From positions 1,860,001-1,924,000 of the forward strand of contig DAJPGB010000001.1 in the NCBI GenBank assembly GCA_025992855.1: a stretch of 64,000 nt of DNA, in the 5' to 3' direction. The DNA comes from Coriobacteriaceae bacterium. Lineage in GTDB: Bacteria > Actinomycetota > Coriobacteriia > Coriobacteriales > Coriobacteriaceae. The notes under the pieces were generated by a model. That model worked only from the letters and a program-made list of their open reading frames with translations, was not told where the DNA came from and did not search any database. This document shows positions 19,109 to 26,965 of this stretch, in pieces (the stretch's first letter is position 1; each line of letters begins with the position of its first letter). The position numbers were made by a program, and so were the translations under genes.

Positions 19109-19336
19109 CCCAGTGGGCAAAAAATGGCGAATATGAGTACTGTCACAATTTTAGTAACAGCAAAATTTCGCTGAAATTGCCCACTTCCACCGATTTTCAA
19201 GCTCCATAAAGCACCGAATCGTCGTGTTTAGGGGGTTGATATATGCAATCGCAGCCAATTGGTCTTAAATACTTTCCAAATGATATGATTCTATCCTAGC
19301 AACAGTACTCATATTTGCCATTTTTTGACCACGGGG
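19109..19336. repeat. 228-bp element with 35-bp inverted ends, copy 1
   Basis: The left end 19109-19143 and right end 19302-19336 are inverted copies (32 of 35 matches; core CAAAAAATGGC and GAGTACTGT). The interior is AT-rich and non-coding. A second copy of similar size is at 51289-51526 with nearly identical ends and a different interior. It looks like a MITE or a long-stem RNA. The rest of the gene-free stretch 19018-19497 shows nothing else that I can support. Confidence 0.75.
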
Positions 19337-19497
19337 TCTCCTGGTGGCTTGACCCCCACGCCTCCAGCCCATCTCATGACCGCTAAAGCCATTTAAGACC
19401 AGCAGCCACACGTTCCGGCGCGGGCCAGGCACCGTTCACGGAGCGACAACCCACCGTTGCCGAACCAAAATCGATGTCGAGTATCCCAAAAAAACGA

Positions 19498-19548
19498 AAT
19501 GCCGTACTCTCATCTCAATAAACTCCTTTAAGACGAGAGTACGGCATT
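19498..19548. promoter_or_regulatory. Palindrome overlapping the translation start of the helicase gene
   Basis: AATGCCGTACTCTC (19498-19511) pairs perfectly with 19535-19548. The ATG begins 3 nt later. The only Shine-Dalgarno-like bases (GAGAG) are inside the second arm, so the structure could hide the ribosome site, or be a DNA operator. Confidence 0.6.
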
Positions 19549-19551
19549 CGA

Positions 19552-22536
19552 ATGTCCAAGCCTTTACATCAATACGCCCTCTTTGGGACCGCACAATTTA
19601 AATACGATCAGACGATCGCGCACACCTCGGACCCACACCGACAAATCGTCATTTGCAACAACGGTTCAGACGTACGCTACGCCACACTTGAAGAGTGGGA
19701 AGAAGCTGGCGCTTTGTTCGATGAACGAGCGCGAATCGAGGGCATCGTCACCAGCGCGAGCCCAGCACGTGACAAACTCGAGCTCTTTCGCAGTCTCTTT
19801 ACCGGACGTAAAGATGTTTACGCTCATGGATATCGCAGAAAAGACGGAGGTATCGGCTATACGCCCGCTTGCGCAAACGAGTGGAAGCCGGAAATTTGCC
19901 CCAAAGCAGCCCATCAAAGAGTCAAATGCGCAGAATGCGGCAATCGCATCTTCCCCGAATTAAGCGATGCCGCAATCATTGCTCACTTTAAAGGCAAGGA
20001 CGACCGATTCCGCGATGTCCTTGGGCAATATGTGCTCGACAGGAACTGCAACACGAGAGTTCTCGTCATCGATTTTGACAAAGCGGACTGGAAAGAGGCA
20101 ACAAATGCCGTACGGCTTGTTGCAAAACGACGGGGCATTAACGCCGCCGTTGAGCGCTCAAGATCCGGCAACGGCGCACACATCTGGTTTTTCTTTCTCG
20201 AGCCAATCAGTGCAAAGGCCGCCAGAGAGTTTGGAAGTTGCCTCATAACCGAAGCTGCGGCGCTCAATAAAACAATCACGTTCGAGGCCTTTGATCGAAT
20301 GCTACCCGCTCAGGTCACTATCCCCGATGGAGGCTTTGGAAACCTCATCGCACTTCCCTTTCAAGGCAAGGCACAACGTGAAGGAAACAGCGTATTTGTA
20401 GACGAACAATTCGAGCCCTTTCCCGACCAATGGCTTTATCTGTCGCAAGTCCAGCTGATTCCGCGCTCGACAGTGCAAAATCTGATCGAAACCACTGGGG
20501 ACAACCCACACGGGCTAGCAACAGTTACGGTGGCAAACAAGACCAAACGGTATGCCCAAACGCCCCGCAAACGGCTACCGCTCACATCGCGGGACTTTCC
20601 TTCATCGCTGCCCGTCACACAAGCCGATATGCTGTACATCCCCGAGAAGTCTCTGAGTCCAGCGGCTCAAATGGAAATCCGCGGGCTCGCAACATTCGCC
20701 AACCCGGAATTCTTCCGCGCGCAATCTATGCATCAATCAGTATTCGGTAAACCGCGGCTCATAGACCTCAGCGAGCTTAGAGGCGGCTGCGTCGCGATTC
20801 CCAGAGGCTGCAAAGCTCAACTTGAGCGACTGCTCCAAGAAACCGGCGTCTCTGTCCACTATTCAGACGAACGCAAATCTGACAATCAAATTGTGATGAC
20901 ATTTAAAGGCGCCCTTCGCCCTGAGCAGCAAATCGCCGCTGATCAGATGCTCATATACGAAGACGGAATCATGTCCGCTCCGACAGGCTTCGGTAAAACC
21001 GTCACCGGAGCTTACCTTATTGCCGCCATTGGTCTTCCAACGCTCGTCATCGTTCCCAAGACCGCGCTCATAACCCAATGGAAATCCCAGCTCGAGCGAT
21101 TTGTCGACATTACGGACAACAGGGAGCCCGTCCGAACCCCAAAAGGACGAATCAGCAAAAAGCAGCCTCCGCTCATCGGGCAAATTGGAGGAGGCAAGAC
21201 CGCCGTAAGTGGCCTCATCGACGTCGCTTCATTTCAATCGCTGTCTGGCAAAGACCGCCAAACCAGAGAGCCAATAGTTAAGGACCTTGTTCGCAATTAC
21301 GGCCTCATTATCTGCGACGAATGTCACCATGCCGCCGCGCCGCAGCTCGAGCTTGTTCTCAAGTCTGCCCCGGCCAAATACGTATACGGCCTTTCCGCAA
21401 CGCCCGAGCGCTCCGACGGTCTTACGCGGGCACTCTCCATGCTCTGCGGCCCGCTTCGCTATGTCATCGATCCAAAAACGCAAGCGATCCAGCAGGGCAT
21501 CCAGCGCATCGTACGGCCTCGTTTTACCGGAATTCGACTACCGGCCTACGAGCCCGGTGCAAGCTTCAATCAGATTCTCGACCTTCTGTGCGCGCATACG
21601 GCAAGAAATGAATTGATTGTCGACGACGCCCTCGAAGCCGCATCAAGCGGTCGACATCCACTTGTGCTTTCAAAAAGGAAAAAGCATGCCGAGGAGCTGT
21701 TCAGGCTGCTTAAAGACCGAGGACACGAACCCATTCTCCTGACCGGGGAAATCGACGCCAAAGAAAGAAAAGCGATACTGAACAGTCTTCCCTGCTTCGA
21801 ACACGAACATCGAATCATCGTCGCCACCGAAAGCCTTCTGGGCGAGGGCTTCGATCTGTCCTACCTTGACACTCTCCTCATTGCCACGCCGATATCGTGG
21901 GACGGCAGCATCACGCAGCAGGCGGGCAGACTGCATAGAAGTCACGAGGGCAAGCGGCGGGTTGAGATATACGACTACGTTGACCTGTCGATACCCATGC
22001 TCGCCCGAATGTACCAGAAAAGACTCAAGACCTACGCCAAGCTCGGGTACGAGGTTTATGTAGCGAAAGACGCCAGCCAAGCCGAGGCAAACATTCTAAT
22101 TGACTCTTCGCATTTCCTTGAGACCCTAAACAAAGATATCGTCAATGCCACGAAGAACGTTTTCATCGCCGCCCCCTATGCATCTTCCGCATGCCTTACG
22201 AAACTCAAGGATTCACTCACCAGCTCCATGACTCGAGGAATTAGCATTGAGATAATCGTTGCCTCAACTCCGCGCGATGACGCGAAGGCGGTCTTTGCCG
22301 AAATGGGCATCGACTATTCCGTCAAAACTGAAGGGCGTTTGTGCGCGGCAGTGATTGACGAGGAAACCGTCTGGTACGGAACCATTCCATTACTGGCTTT
22401 TCCCAAGAATGAGGATTGCAGCATTCGTTTCAAAAGCAGCGAAGTTGCCGCCGAGCTTTTGGACGAAATCCAGCGAAGAGGAGAACCGAAAGCTGCATCA
22501 ACAAGCGGGACATCCCCATCACTTGCGGTGAAATAG
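19552..22536 (+). CDS. Primase-helicase fusion of the TOTE conflict type with degenerate PLD domain
   Basis: 994 aa. (1) Residues about 105-130 have four Cys including CAECG, a zinc-binding segment. (2) Residues about 165-290 look like an archaeo-eukaryotic primase domain: LVIDFDKADW, then RSRSGNGAHIWFFF. (3) A superfamily-2 helicase follows: APTGFGKT (about 473), CDECHH (about 588), SATPERSDG and the C-terminal lobe with LLGEGFDL and QQAGRLHR. (4) Residues about 850-985 resemble a phospholipase-D-like domain, but the His-x-Lys is replaced (RLCAAVIDEETVWYG). Primase-helicase proteins of this design occur in TOTE conflict systems. The last codons and stop lie inside a repeat hairpin. Confidence 0.72.
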   Translation: MSKPLHQYALFGTAQFKYDQTIAHTSDPHRQIVICNNGSDVRYATLEEWEEAGALFDERARIEGIVTSASPARDKLELFRSLFTGRKDVYAHGYRRKDGGIGYTPACANEWKPEICPKAAHQRVKCAECGNRIFPELSDAAIIAHFKGKDDRFRDVLGQYVLDRNCNTRVLVIDFDKADWKEATNAVRLVAKRRGINAAVERSRSGNGAHIWFFFLEPISAKAAREFGSCLITEAAALNKTITFEAFDRMLPAQVTIPDGGFGNLIALPFQGKAQREGNSVFVDEQFEPFPDQWLYLSQVQLIPRSTVQNLIETTGDNPHGLATVTVANKTKRYAQTPRKRLPLTSRDFPSSLPVTQADMLYIPEKSLSPAAQMEIRGLATFANPEFFRAQSMHQSVFGKPRLIDLSELRGGCVAIPRGCKAQLERLLQETGVSVHYSDERKSDNQIVMTFKGALRPEQQIAADQMLIYEDGIMSAPTGFGKTVTGAYLIAAIGLPTLVIVPKTALITQWKSQLERFVDITDNREPVRTPKGRISKKQPPLIGQIGGGKTAVSGLIDVASFQSLSGKDRQTREPIVKDLVRNYGLIICDECHHAAAPQLELVLKSAPAKYVYGLSATPERSDGLTRALSMLCGPLRYVIDPKTQAIQQGIQRIVRPRFTGIRLPAYEPGASFNQILDLLCAHTARNELIVDDALEAASSGRHPLVLSKRKKHAEELFRLLKDRGHEPILLTGEIDAKERKAILNSLPCFEHEHRIIVATESLLGEGFDLSYLDTLLIATPISWDGSITQQAGRLHRSHEGKRRVEIYDYVDLSIPMLARMYQKRLKTYAKLGYEVYVAKDASQAEANILIDSSHFLETLNKDIVNATKNVFIAAPYASSACLTKLKDSLTSSMTRGISIEIIVASTPRDDAKAVFAEMGIDYSVKTEGRLCAAVIDEETVWYGTIPLLAFPKNEDCSIRFKSSEVAAELLDEIQRRGEPKAASTSGTSPSLAVK

Positions 22537-22585
22537 GGACTGTTTTTGGCTTATCAGCCGCCAATCAGTCCCTATTTCACCGCAA
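22523..22585 (+). repeat. Repeat-family hairpin, copy 3, overlapping the helicase stop codon
   Basis: TTGCGGTGAAATAGGGACTG (22523-22542) pairs perfectly with 22566-22585, with a GGCTTATCAGCC tip. The helicase stop TAG (22534-22536) is inside the first arm, so the repeat supplies the last residues (LAVK) of the protein. Confidence 0.85.
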
Positions 22586-22600
22586 CTTAGAAATCGGCAA

Positions 22601-22909
22601 TCAGCCCTGCGGGCCCTGGAATAATTCCTCATGCGAGCCCATTCTGACCAGCCGGATCACAGGATTAGTCTTATGCGGCAAGTAAAGAACGACCACATCG
22701 ACCAAGCCATCGGATAGATGGAAATCGATGTGGCCGTTGTAATTGCCGCCCGGGTTTGAAAGCTCGTGGGCACCATATTCCGCGGGAAGCGAGCCATGAG
22801 CTGCAAGCTCTGCGACTGCCGCCTTAAACTCGGTTTTTAGTTGCGGATGGATGCGCATCGTCCGTTTGTAATCCGCCTTAAACTGAGCCTCGACTTTAAT
22901 CTCGAACAT
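22601..22909 (-). CDS. YafQ-family mRNA interferase toxin
   Basis: 102 aa RelE-superfamily toxin. The segment HELSNPGGNYNGHIDFHL and the terminal LVRMGSHEELF contain the His and Asp residues used by YafQ for ribosome-dependent mRNA cleavage. It is 2 bp downstream of its antitoxin gene, in the antitoxin-first order of dinJ-yafQ. The coding sequence appears complete, so the toxin is probably functional. Confidence 0.87.
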   Translation of the reverse strand: MFEIKVEAQFKADYKRTMRIHPQLKTEFKAAVAELAAHGSLPAEYGAHELSNPGGNYNGHIDFHLSDGLVDVVVLYLPHKTNPVIRLVRMGSHEELFQGPQG

Positions 22910-22911
22910 CG

Positions 22912-23211
22912 CTAGTCCTCATCGAGGAATGATATGAGCTCATCAGCGTTATTGAATGACGGGCTGTCGTCTGGCAGAATCCCCAACTCATGAGCCTCGG
23001 CAATCACCATGGCGCGTCTCGTCGCTTCGTTGGGCACCTCCACCCTTCCTACGATCTCAAAAGGAATCTTTCGTTGATTTACCAGCTGTCGAACAGCAAG
23101 GTTGAGATACGAATTGAGACTCAGGCCAACCGTATCCAAGAACTCAGTCGCCTGTTCCTTGAGCCCTTCTTCGATGCGAACCGTCGTAGGCTTAACCGTT
23201 GCAGTAGACAT
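22912..23211 (-). CDS. RelB/DinJ-family antitoxin
   Basis: 99 aa. The N-terminal ribbon-helix-helix (TTVRIEEGLKEQATEFLDTVGLSLNSYLNLAV) matches DinJ; the flexible C-terminal part should cover the toxin. It binds the operator upstream together with the toxin. A perfect palindrome at 23261-23294 is the likely site. Confidence 0.87.
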   Translation of the reverse strand: MSTATVKPTTVRIEEGLKEQATEFLDTVGLSLNSYLNLAVRQLVNQRKIPFEIVGRVEVPNEATRRAMVIAEAHELGILPDDSPSFNNADELISFLDED

Positions 23212-23260
23212 ACGCGACCTCCTCGCCCTCGTCTTTTACACCAGTATACCCAATATAAAT

Positions 23261-23294
23261 GGCAATCTGATGTTAGATAACATCAGATTGCCAT
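23261..23294. promoter_or_regulatory. Perfect 16-bp palindrome upstream of dinJ-like gene
   Basis: TGGCAATCTGATGTTA and its reverse complement are separated by 2 bp. The position 50 bp before the antitoxin start fits autoregulation; TATACT on the minus strand (23245-23250) may be the -10 box. It could also terminate the upstream LOG-family transcript. Confidence 0.65.
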
Positions 23295-23324
23295 GCGTAT
23301 TCATGTCGCGTGGGCACGATTGAT

Positions 23325-24083
23325 CTACATCAGCCCGCTGAGCGCAATGTCAACGGCCTCGTTGAGGTCGTCGGTAATGTGTACCAGATCCGGATCGAGC
23401 GGGCTGATCATACCGGTGCTCATCACCGGGCCGTTGAGCCAGTCGAATAGGCCCTGCCAGTACTCGGTGCCCACCAGCACGAGCGGCATGCGCTTGACCT
23501 TGTGCGTCTGCACCAGCGTGAGAACCTCGAACATCTCGTCGAACGTGCCAAAGCCGCCGGGAAATACGATGGCGCCCGAGCTGTACTTAACGAACATGGT
23601 TTTGCGCACAAAGAAGTAGCGGAAGTCCATGCCGAGGTTCACGTATTTATTGAGCCCCTGCTCGTGCGGCAATTCAATGCCTAGGCCAACTGACTTGCCG
23701 TTGACACTCGCCGCTCCCCTGTTGGCCGCTTCCATGATGCCGGGGCCGCCACCGGTGATGACCGCCACGCCACGTTGCGCAATCTTGCGCCCGACGGTAC
23801 GCGCCGCCTTGTAGAGCGGATCGGTCTTGGGCGTGCGGGCGCTGCCGAAGATGGTCACCGCGGGCCCGAGCTCGGCAAGCGCGCCAAAGCCGTCGACAAA
23901 CTCTGCCTGAATGCGCAGCACACGCCACGGATCAGCATGCAGCCAGTCGGTCGACTCCTCGGGCGCCAGCAGGTTGGCGTACGTATTGTCCTTAGGAATC
24001 ATGGGGCCGCGCATGACCACGGGGCCGCGGCGGTACGTCTCGTCGTAGGCCGGCTCGCCCTCAACATTCTCGTTCTTAATCAT
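23325..24083 (-). CDS. LOG family protein (TIGR00730, Rossmann fold)
   Basis: 252 aa. The signature pair GGGPGIMEAANRGA and PGGFGTFDE identifies the LOG/lysine-decarboxylase-like fold, whose members hydrolyse cytokinin ribotides or nucleoside monophosphates. The start is the ATG behind GATAGGAGTACCC; upstream codons are non-coding. Cytoplasmic; substrate not known. Confidence 0.85.
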   Translation of the reverse strand: MIKNENVEGEPAYDETYRRGPVVMRGPMIPKDNTYANLLAPEESTDWLHADPWRVLRIQAEFVDGFGALAELGPAVTIFGSARTPKTDPLYKAARTVGRKIAQRGVAVITGGGPGIMEAANRGAASVNGKSVGLGIELPHEQGLNKYVNLGMDFRYFFVRKTMFVKYSSGAIVFPGGFGTFDEMFEVLTLVQTHKVKRMPLVLVGTEYWQGLFDWLNGPVMSTGMISPLDPDLVHITDDLNEAVDIALSGLM

Positions 24084-24104
24084 GGGTACTCCTATCGAGA
24101 AAAA

Positions 24105-24147
24105 GAAAACGGGCGGGGTCGACGCCATGCGCCAAACACCCGCCCGA
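24105..24147 (-). terminator. Terminator downstream of tgt
   Basis: CGGGCGGG and CCCGCCCG (24110-24117 and 24140-24147) form the stem; on the minus strand TTTTCTTTTTCTC follows. It lies about 150 bp past the tgt stop and immediately before the LOG gene ribosome site. Confidence 0.75.
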
Positions 24148-24294
24148 ACATCAACTATTCGGTATGGTACCCACGATGCATCAAGTGCTTGCAAGCTATC
24201 GGTCAGCGGTCGCGCAGACGGTCTTAGCGAACGCGATGACCGGCCGGCGCTCGCCCTTGCCGTTGCCCGCGCTCTGCAAGCGCCCACGCCGCTC

Positions 24295-25434
24295 TTAGTA
24301 ATCCACCGCCGCAGGGCTGTTCATCCAGTCGCTCACAAACGCGCCGTAGCGGCCCTCAATAATGGCCTGGCGGGCACGCTGCATAAGGTTGAGCAGGTAG
24401 TAGATATTGTGCATCGACAGCAGAATACCGCCGAGCATCTCCTTCTGCGTGACCATGTGGCGGATGAGCGCGCGGCTGTAGCCGCCCGTGCACACCGGGC
24501 AGGTGCAGGTGGGGTCGATGGGGCCGTCGTCGTGCGCAAAGCGCGCGTTGCGGAAGTTAAGGCGACCCTCACTGGAGAACGCCGTACCCATGCGGCCGGT
24601 GCGCGTCGGCAGCACGCAGTCGAACATGTCGATGCCCACGCCAACGCCGCGCACGAGCGTGGTAGGGTTGCCGACGCCCATGAGGTAGCGCGGCTTGTGC
24701 TTAGGCATGTACTCGGAAACCAGCGGCGCCAGCGTCTCGAACATGGTCTCGTGGTCCTCGCCCACCGAGTAGCCGCCGATGCCGTAGCCGGGGAAGTCGC
24801 CGCACTCCTCCAGGTGGCGCAGCGATCGAAGGCGCAGGTCCAGATGCATGCCGCCCTGGACGATGCCAAAGAGTGCCTGGTCATCGCGGGTGTGAGCCTT
24901 GTAGCAGCGCTCGGCCCACATGCTTGACAGCTCCACGGCGCGCTCGACGTAGGCGCGCGTGGCAGGATAGCCGGGGCACTGATCGAGCTGCATGCAGATG
25001 TCGGAGCCGAGCTTCATGGCGATTTCCATGTTGTCCTCGGGCGTCCAGAACACGTGGCGGCCGTCGTAGTCGTTGACGATAAAGCGCACGCCCTCGTCAG
25101 TGAGCTTGACGGCGTCGTTGTGGCTGAAGACCTGGAAACCGCCCGAATCGGTGAGGATGGGGCCGTGCCAGTTCATAAACTTGTGCAGTCCGCCCAGCTC
25201 GGCGATGGTGTCCTCGCCGGGACGCATGGACAGGTGGTAGGTATTGGCAAGCACGATCTGGGCGCCGAGCTGCTTGACGGTCTCGGTAGGAATACCCTTG
25301 ACGTTTGCCTTGGTGCCCACGGGCATAAAGATCGGCGTCTCGATGTCGCCGTGCGGGGTGTGCAGCACGCCAGCGCGCGCGTGCGTCGTCGGGTCCTCGG
25401 CGATCAGGTCGAATTTAAAAAGGCTCTGGTCCAT
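24295..25434 (-). CDS. tgt: tRNA-guanine transglycosylase
   Basis: 379 aa, full length for bacterial Tgt. LTDSGGFQVFS carries the general-acid Asp, GIVQGG is the base-binding loop, DCVLPTRTGR carries the nucleophilic Asp, and CTCPVC plus a later His bind zinc. It exchanges guanine-34 of GUN-anticodon tRNAs for preQ1 in queuosine synthesis. queA and queH lie 5-6 kb away, so three pathway steps are encoded in this window. AAGGAG precedes the ATG. Confidence 0.95.
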   Translation of the reverse strand: MDQSLFKFDLIAEDPTTHARAGVLHTPHGDIETPIFMPVGTKANVKGIPTETVKQLGAQIVLANTYHLSMRPGEDTIAELGGLHKFMNWHGPILTDSGGFQVFSHNDAVKLTDEGVRFIVNDYDGRHVFWTPEDNMEIAMKLGSDICMQLDQCPGYPATRAYVERAVELSSMWAERCYKAHTRDDQALFGIVQGGMHLDLRLRSLRHLEECGDFPGYGIGGYSVGEDHETMFETLAPLVSEYMPKHKPRYLMGVGNPTTLVRGVGVGIDMFDCVLPTRTGRMGTAFSSEGRLNFRNARFAHDDGPIDPTCTCPVCTGGYSRALIRHMVTQKEMLGGILLSMHNIYYLLNLMQRARQAIIEGRYGAFVSDWMNSPAAVDY

Positions 25435-25581
25435 AAACTGGAACTCCTTGGTTGCGGTTCATACGCAAACCATTATACGGGCAACCCGCAAGAAGCACCG
25501 ACTCGACAGAAACTGGTGCGAGGAGGATACGGCAGGGACACGGCAAATGAGCGTGGATTTTTGGACGCTTACCGGATGAGC

Positions 25582-25637
25582 GTGGATAATCTCCCACTTT
25601 TGCCCAAAGCACAGCCCAAAAACGGGAGATTATCCAC
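25582..25637. repeat. Composite repeat hairpin, copy A
   Basis: GTGGATAATCTCCC (25582-25595) pairs with 25624-25637. The same hairpin with an 18-bp stem is at 28793-28856. Both are followed by CATTCTGC(G/A)GGCACTCA and TTTAAGTACGTCC, and then by the structured RNA candidate. Confidence 0.8.
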
Positions 25638-25704
25638 TTTCATTCTGCGGGCACTCATTTAAGTACGTCCCCGATGAGTGGAGCTATTTACCAGCCACGG
25701 CAAC

Positions 25705-25866
25705 GCCGATATTTTGGCAACGTCAGCGAGCGGGTCGCATTTGAGACAAGGTGCCGTGAAATGAAAGGGCGCTGACCTTCTGGTCGCGCCCTTGAAATTG
25801 AACGGCAGATTGTCCAAATGCGGCCCGCACAGCGTCGGCCGGTCCGCCGTTCGGTAGAACGGCGGA
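25705..25866 (+). ncRNA. Structured RNA candidate, copy A
   Basis: Predicted helices: P1 GCCGAT (25705-25710) with GTCGGC (25834-25839); P2 25730-25747 with 25812-25828, 17 pairs with a bulged A (25744); P3 hairpin 25765-25793 with loop TTCT and a bulged T (25773); P4 TCCGCCGTTC (25843-25852) with 25857-25866. P1 and P2 include U.G pairs that favour the plus strand. Copy B (30330-30494) keeps all four helices with different stem sequence. No known RNA class is recognised; a small RNA or mobile structured repeat is possible. Confidence 0.65.
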
Positions 25867-25870
25867 ACCC

Positions 25871-26671
25871 CTAAGGACGCTGGCCCATGCCACCCTCGAG
25901 GGTGACGGTCTCGCCGTTCATATACTTAAAGTCGGGACCGCAGAGCTGAACGACAACGCGGCCGATTTCCTTCTCGACGTCGCCGTAGTGACCCGCCGGC
26001 GGCATGTGGACGTTGGCCTTGAACGCCTCGGGATAGGCATCCTGGAAGTTCTCGAGCGCGGCGGTCCAAGCAAGCGGGCAAACGATATTGACGTTGATGC
26101 CGTCCTTGCCCCACTCGTTGGCAGCGACGCGGGTCAGACCGCGGATGCCCTCCTTGGCAGCGGCGTAGCTGCACTGGCCATAGTTGCCAAACAGGCCGGC
26201 GCCCGAAGCAAAGTTGACCACGGAGCCCTTGGTCTCCTTCAGGTGCGGGTAGGCCTTCTGCATGTACAGGTAGGTGGCATACAGACCGGAGTAAATGGCG
26301 AGGTTGAACTGGTCCATGGTGTGATCGGCAATGGTCACGCCCGAGGCGCTGGCCTGAGCATTGTTGACGACGGCGTCGATGCGGCCGAACTCCTCAATAG
26401 CCTTGTCGATGACGTTCTGGACGACGGCCTCGTTGTCCTGACCAGCCGAGACATCGGCCTGAACAGGCAGAACCTTGACACCGTACTCGGCCTCGAGAGA
26501 CTCCTTGGCGGCCTCGAGCTTGGCGACGTTGCGGCCAGTGATGACAAGGTTCGCGCCCTCCTTGGCAAATGCGATATCGATGCCGTAGCCGATGGAGCCA
26601 GCGGAGCCGTCCTTAAGCGTGGCCTTGCCGCCGCCGGTAACGATCACGGTCTTACCAGTGAAAAGTCCCAT
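25871..26671 (-). CDS. SDR oxidoreductase, probable 12alpha-hydroxysteroid dehydrogenase
   Basis: 267 aa classical short-chain dehydrogenase. The cofactor motif is TGGGKATLKDGSAGSIGYG, a Gly-rich loop with an insertion; NNAQASASG replaces the usual NNAG; the catalytic Ser, Tyr and Lys are in NFASGAGLFGNYGQCSYAAAK. From memory these unusual segments, and the C-terminal MNGETVTLEGGMG, closely resemble clostridial 12alpha-HSDHs that oxidise the 12-OH of bile acids. Other SDR activities cannot be excluded. AAAGGA precedes the ATG. Its stop abuts the structured RNA copy A. Confidence 0.7.
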   Translation of the reverse strand: MGLFTGKTVIVTGGGKATLKDGSAGSIGYGIDIAFAKEGANLVITGRNVAKLEAAKESLEAEYGVKVLPVQADVSAGQDNEAVVQNVIDKAIEEFGRIDAVVNNAQASASGVTIADHTMDQFNLAIYSGLYATYLYMQKAYPHLKETKGSVVNFASGAGLFGNYGQCSYAAAKEGIRGLTRVAANEWGKDGINVNIVCPLAWTAALENFQDAYPEAFKANVHMPPAGHYGDVEKEIGRVVVQLCGPDFKYMNGETVTLEGGMGQRP

Positions 26672-26965
26672 ATAAAGTCCTTTCAAATCGCGACGGGCCT
26701 GCCCGTCGACTGCGCGCATCCAACTTCACGCGCCAAAAGCTGAAATGCAACTTTAGCGGGTTCAAGTGAAAAATAAAGCCCATGGCAGGCGAACGGCGCA
26801 ACGTCTTTCGGCGAAGGGAATGTCAAGTACAAACTGGATAAAGTGGCCGAGTTTTTGCTATCGACGCGAGCCATCGAACACGTTTTGAAACTTTGCTGCA
26901 GTGCGCGGGATGTCGGCGCGAGACTTTATCATAGGGTGACAAACAACGATGAGGAGCACATGCCT

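Noticed and set aside
25843..25866. P4 hairpin as a standard intrinsic terminator for the SDR gene (and 30466-30494 for queA)
   Set aside because: No T-run on either strand and both lie within a larger conserved fold.
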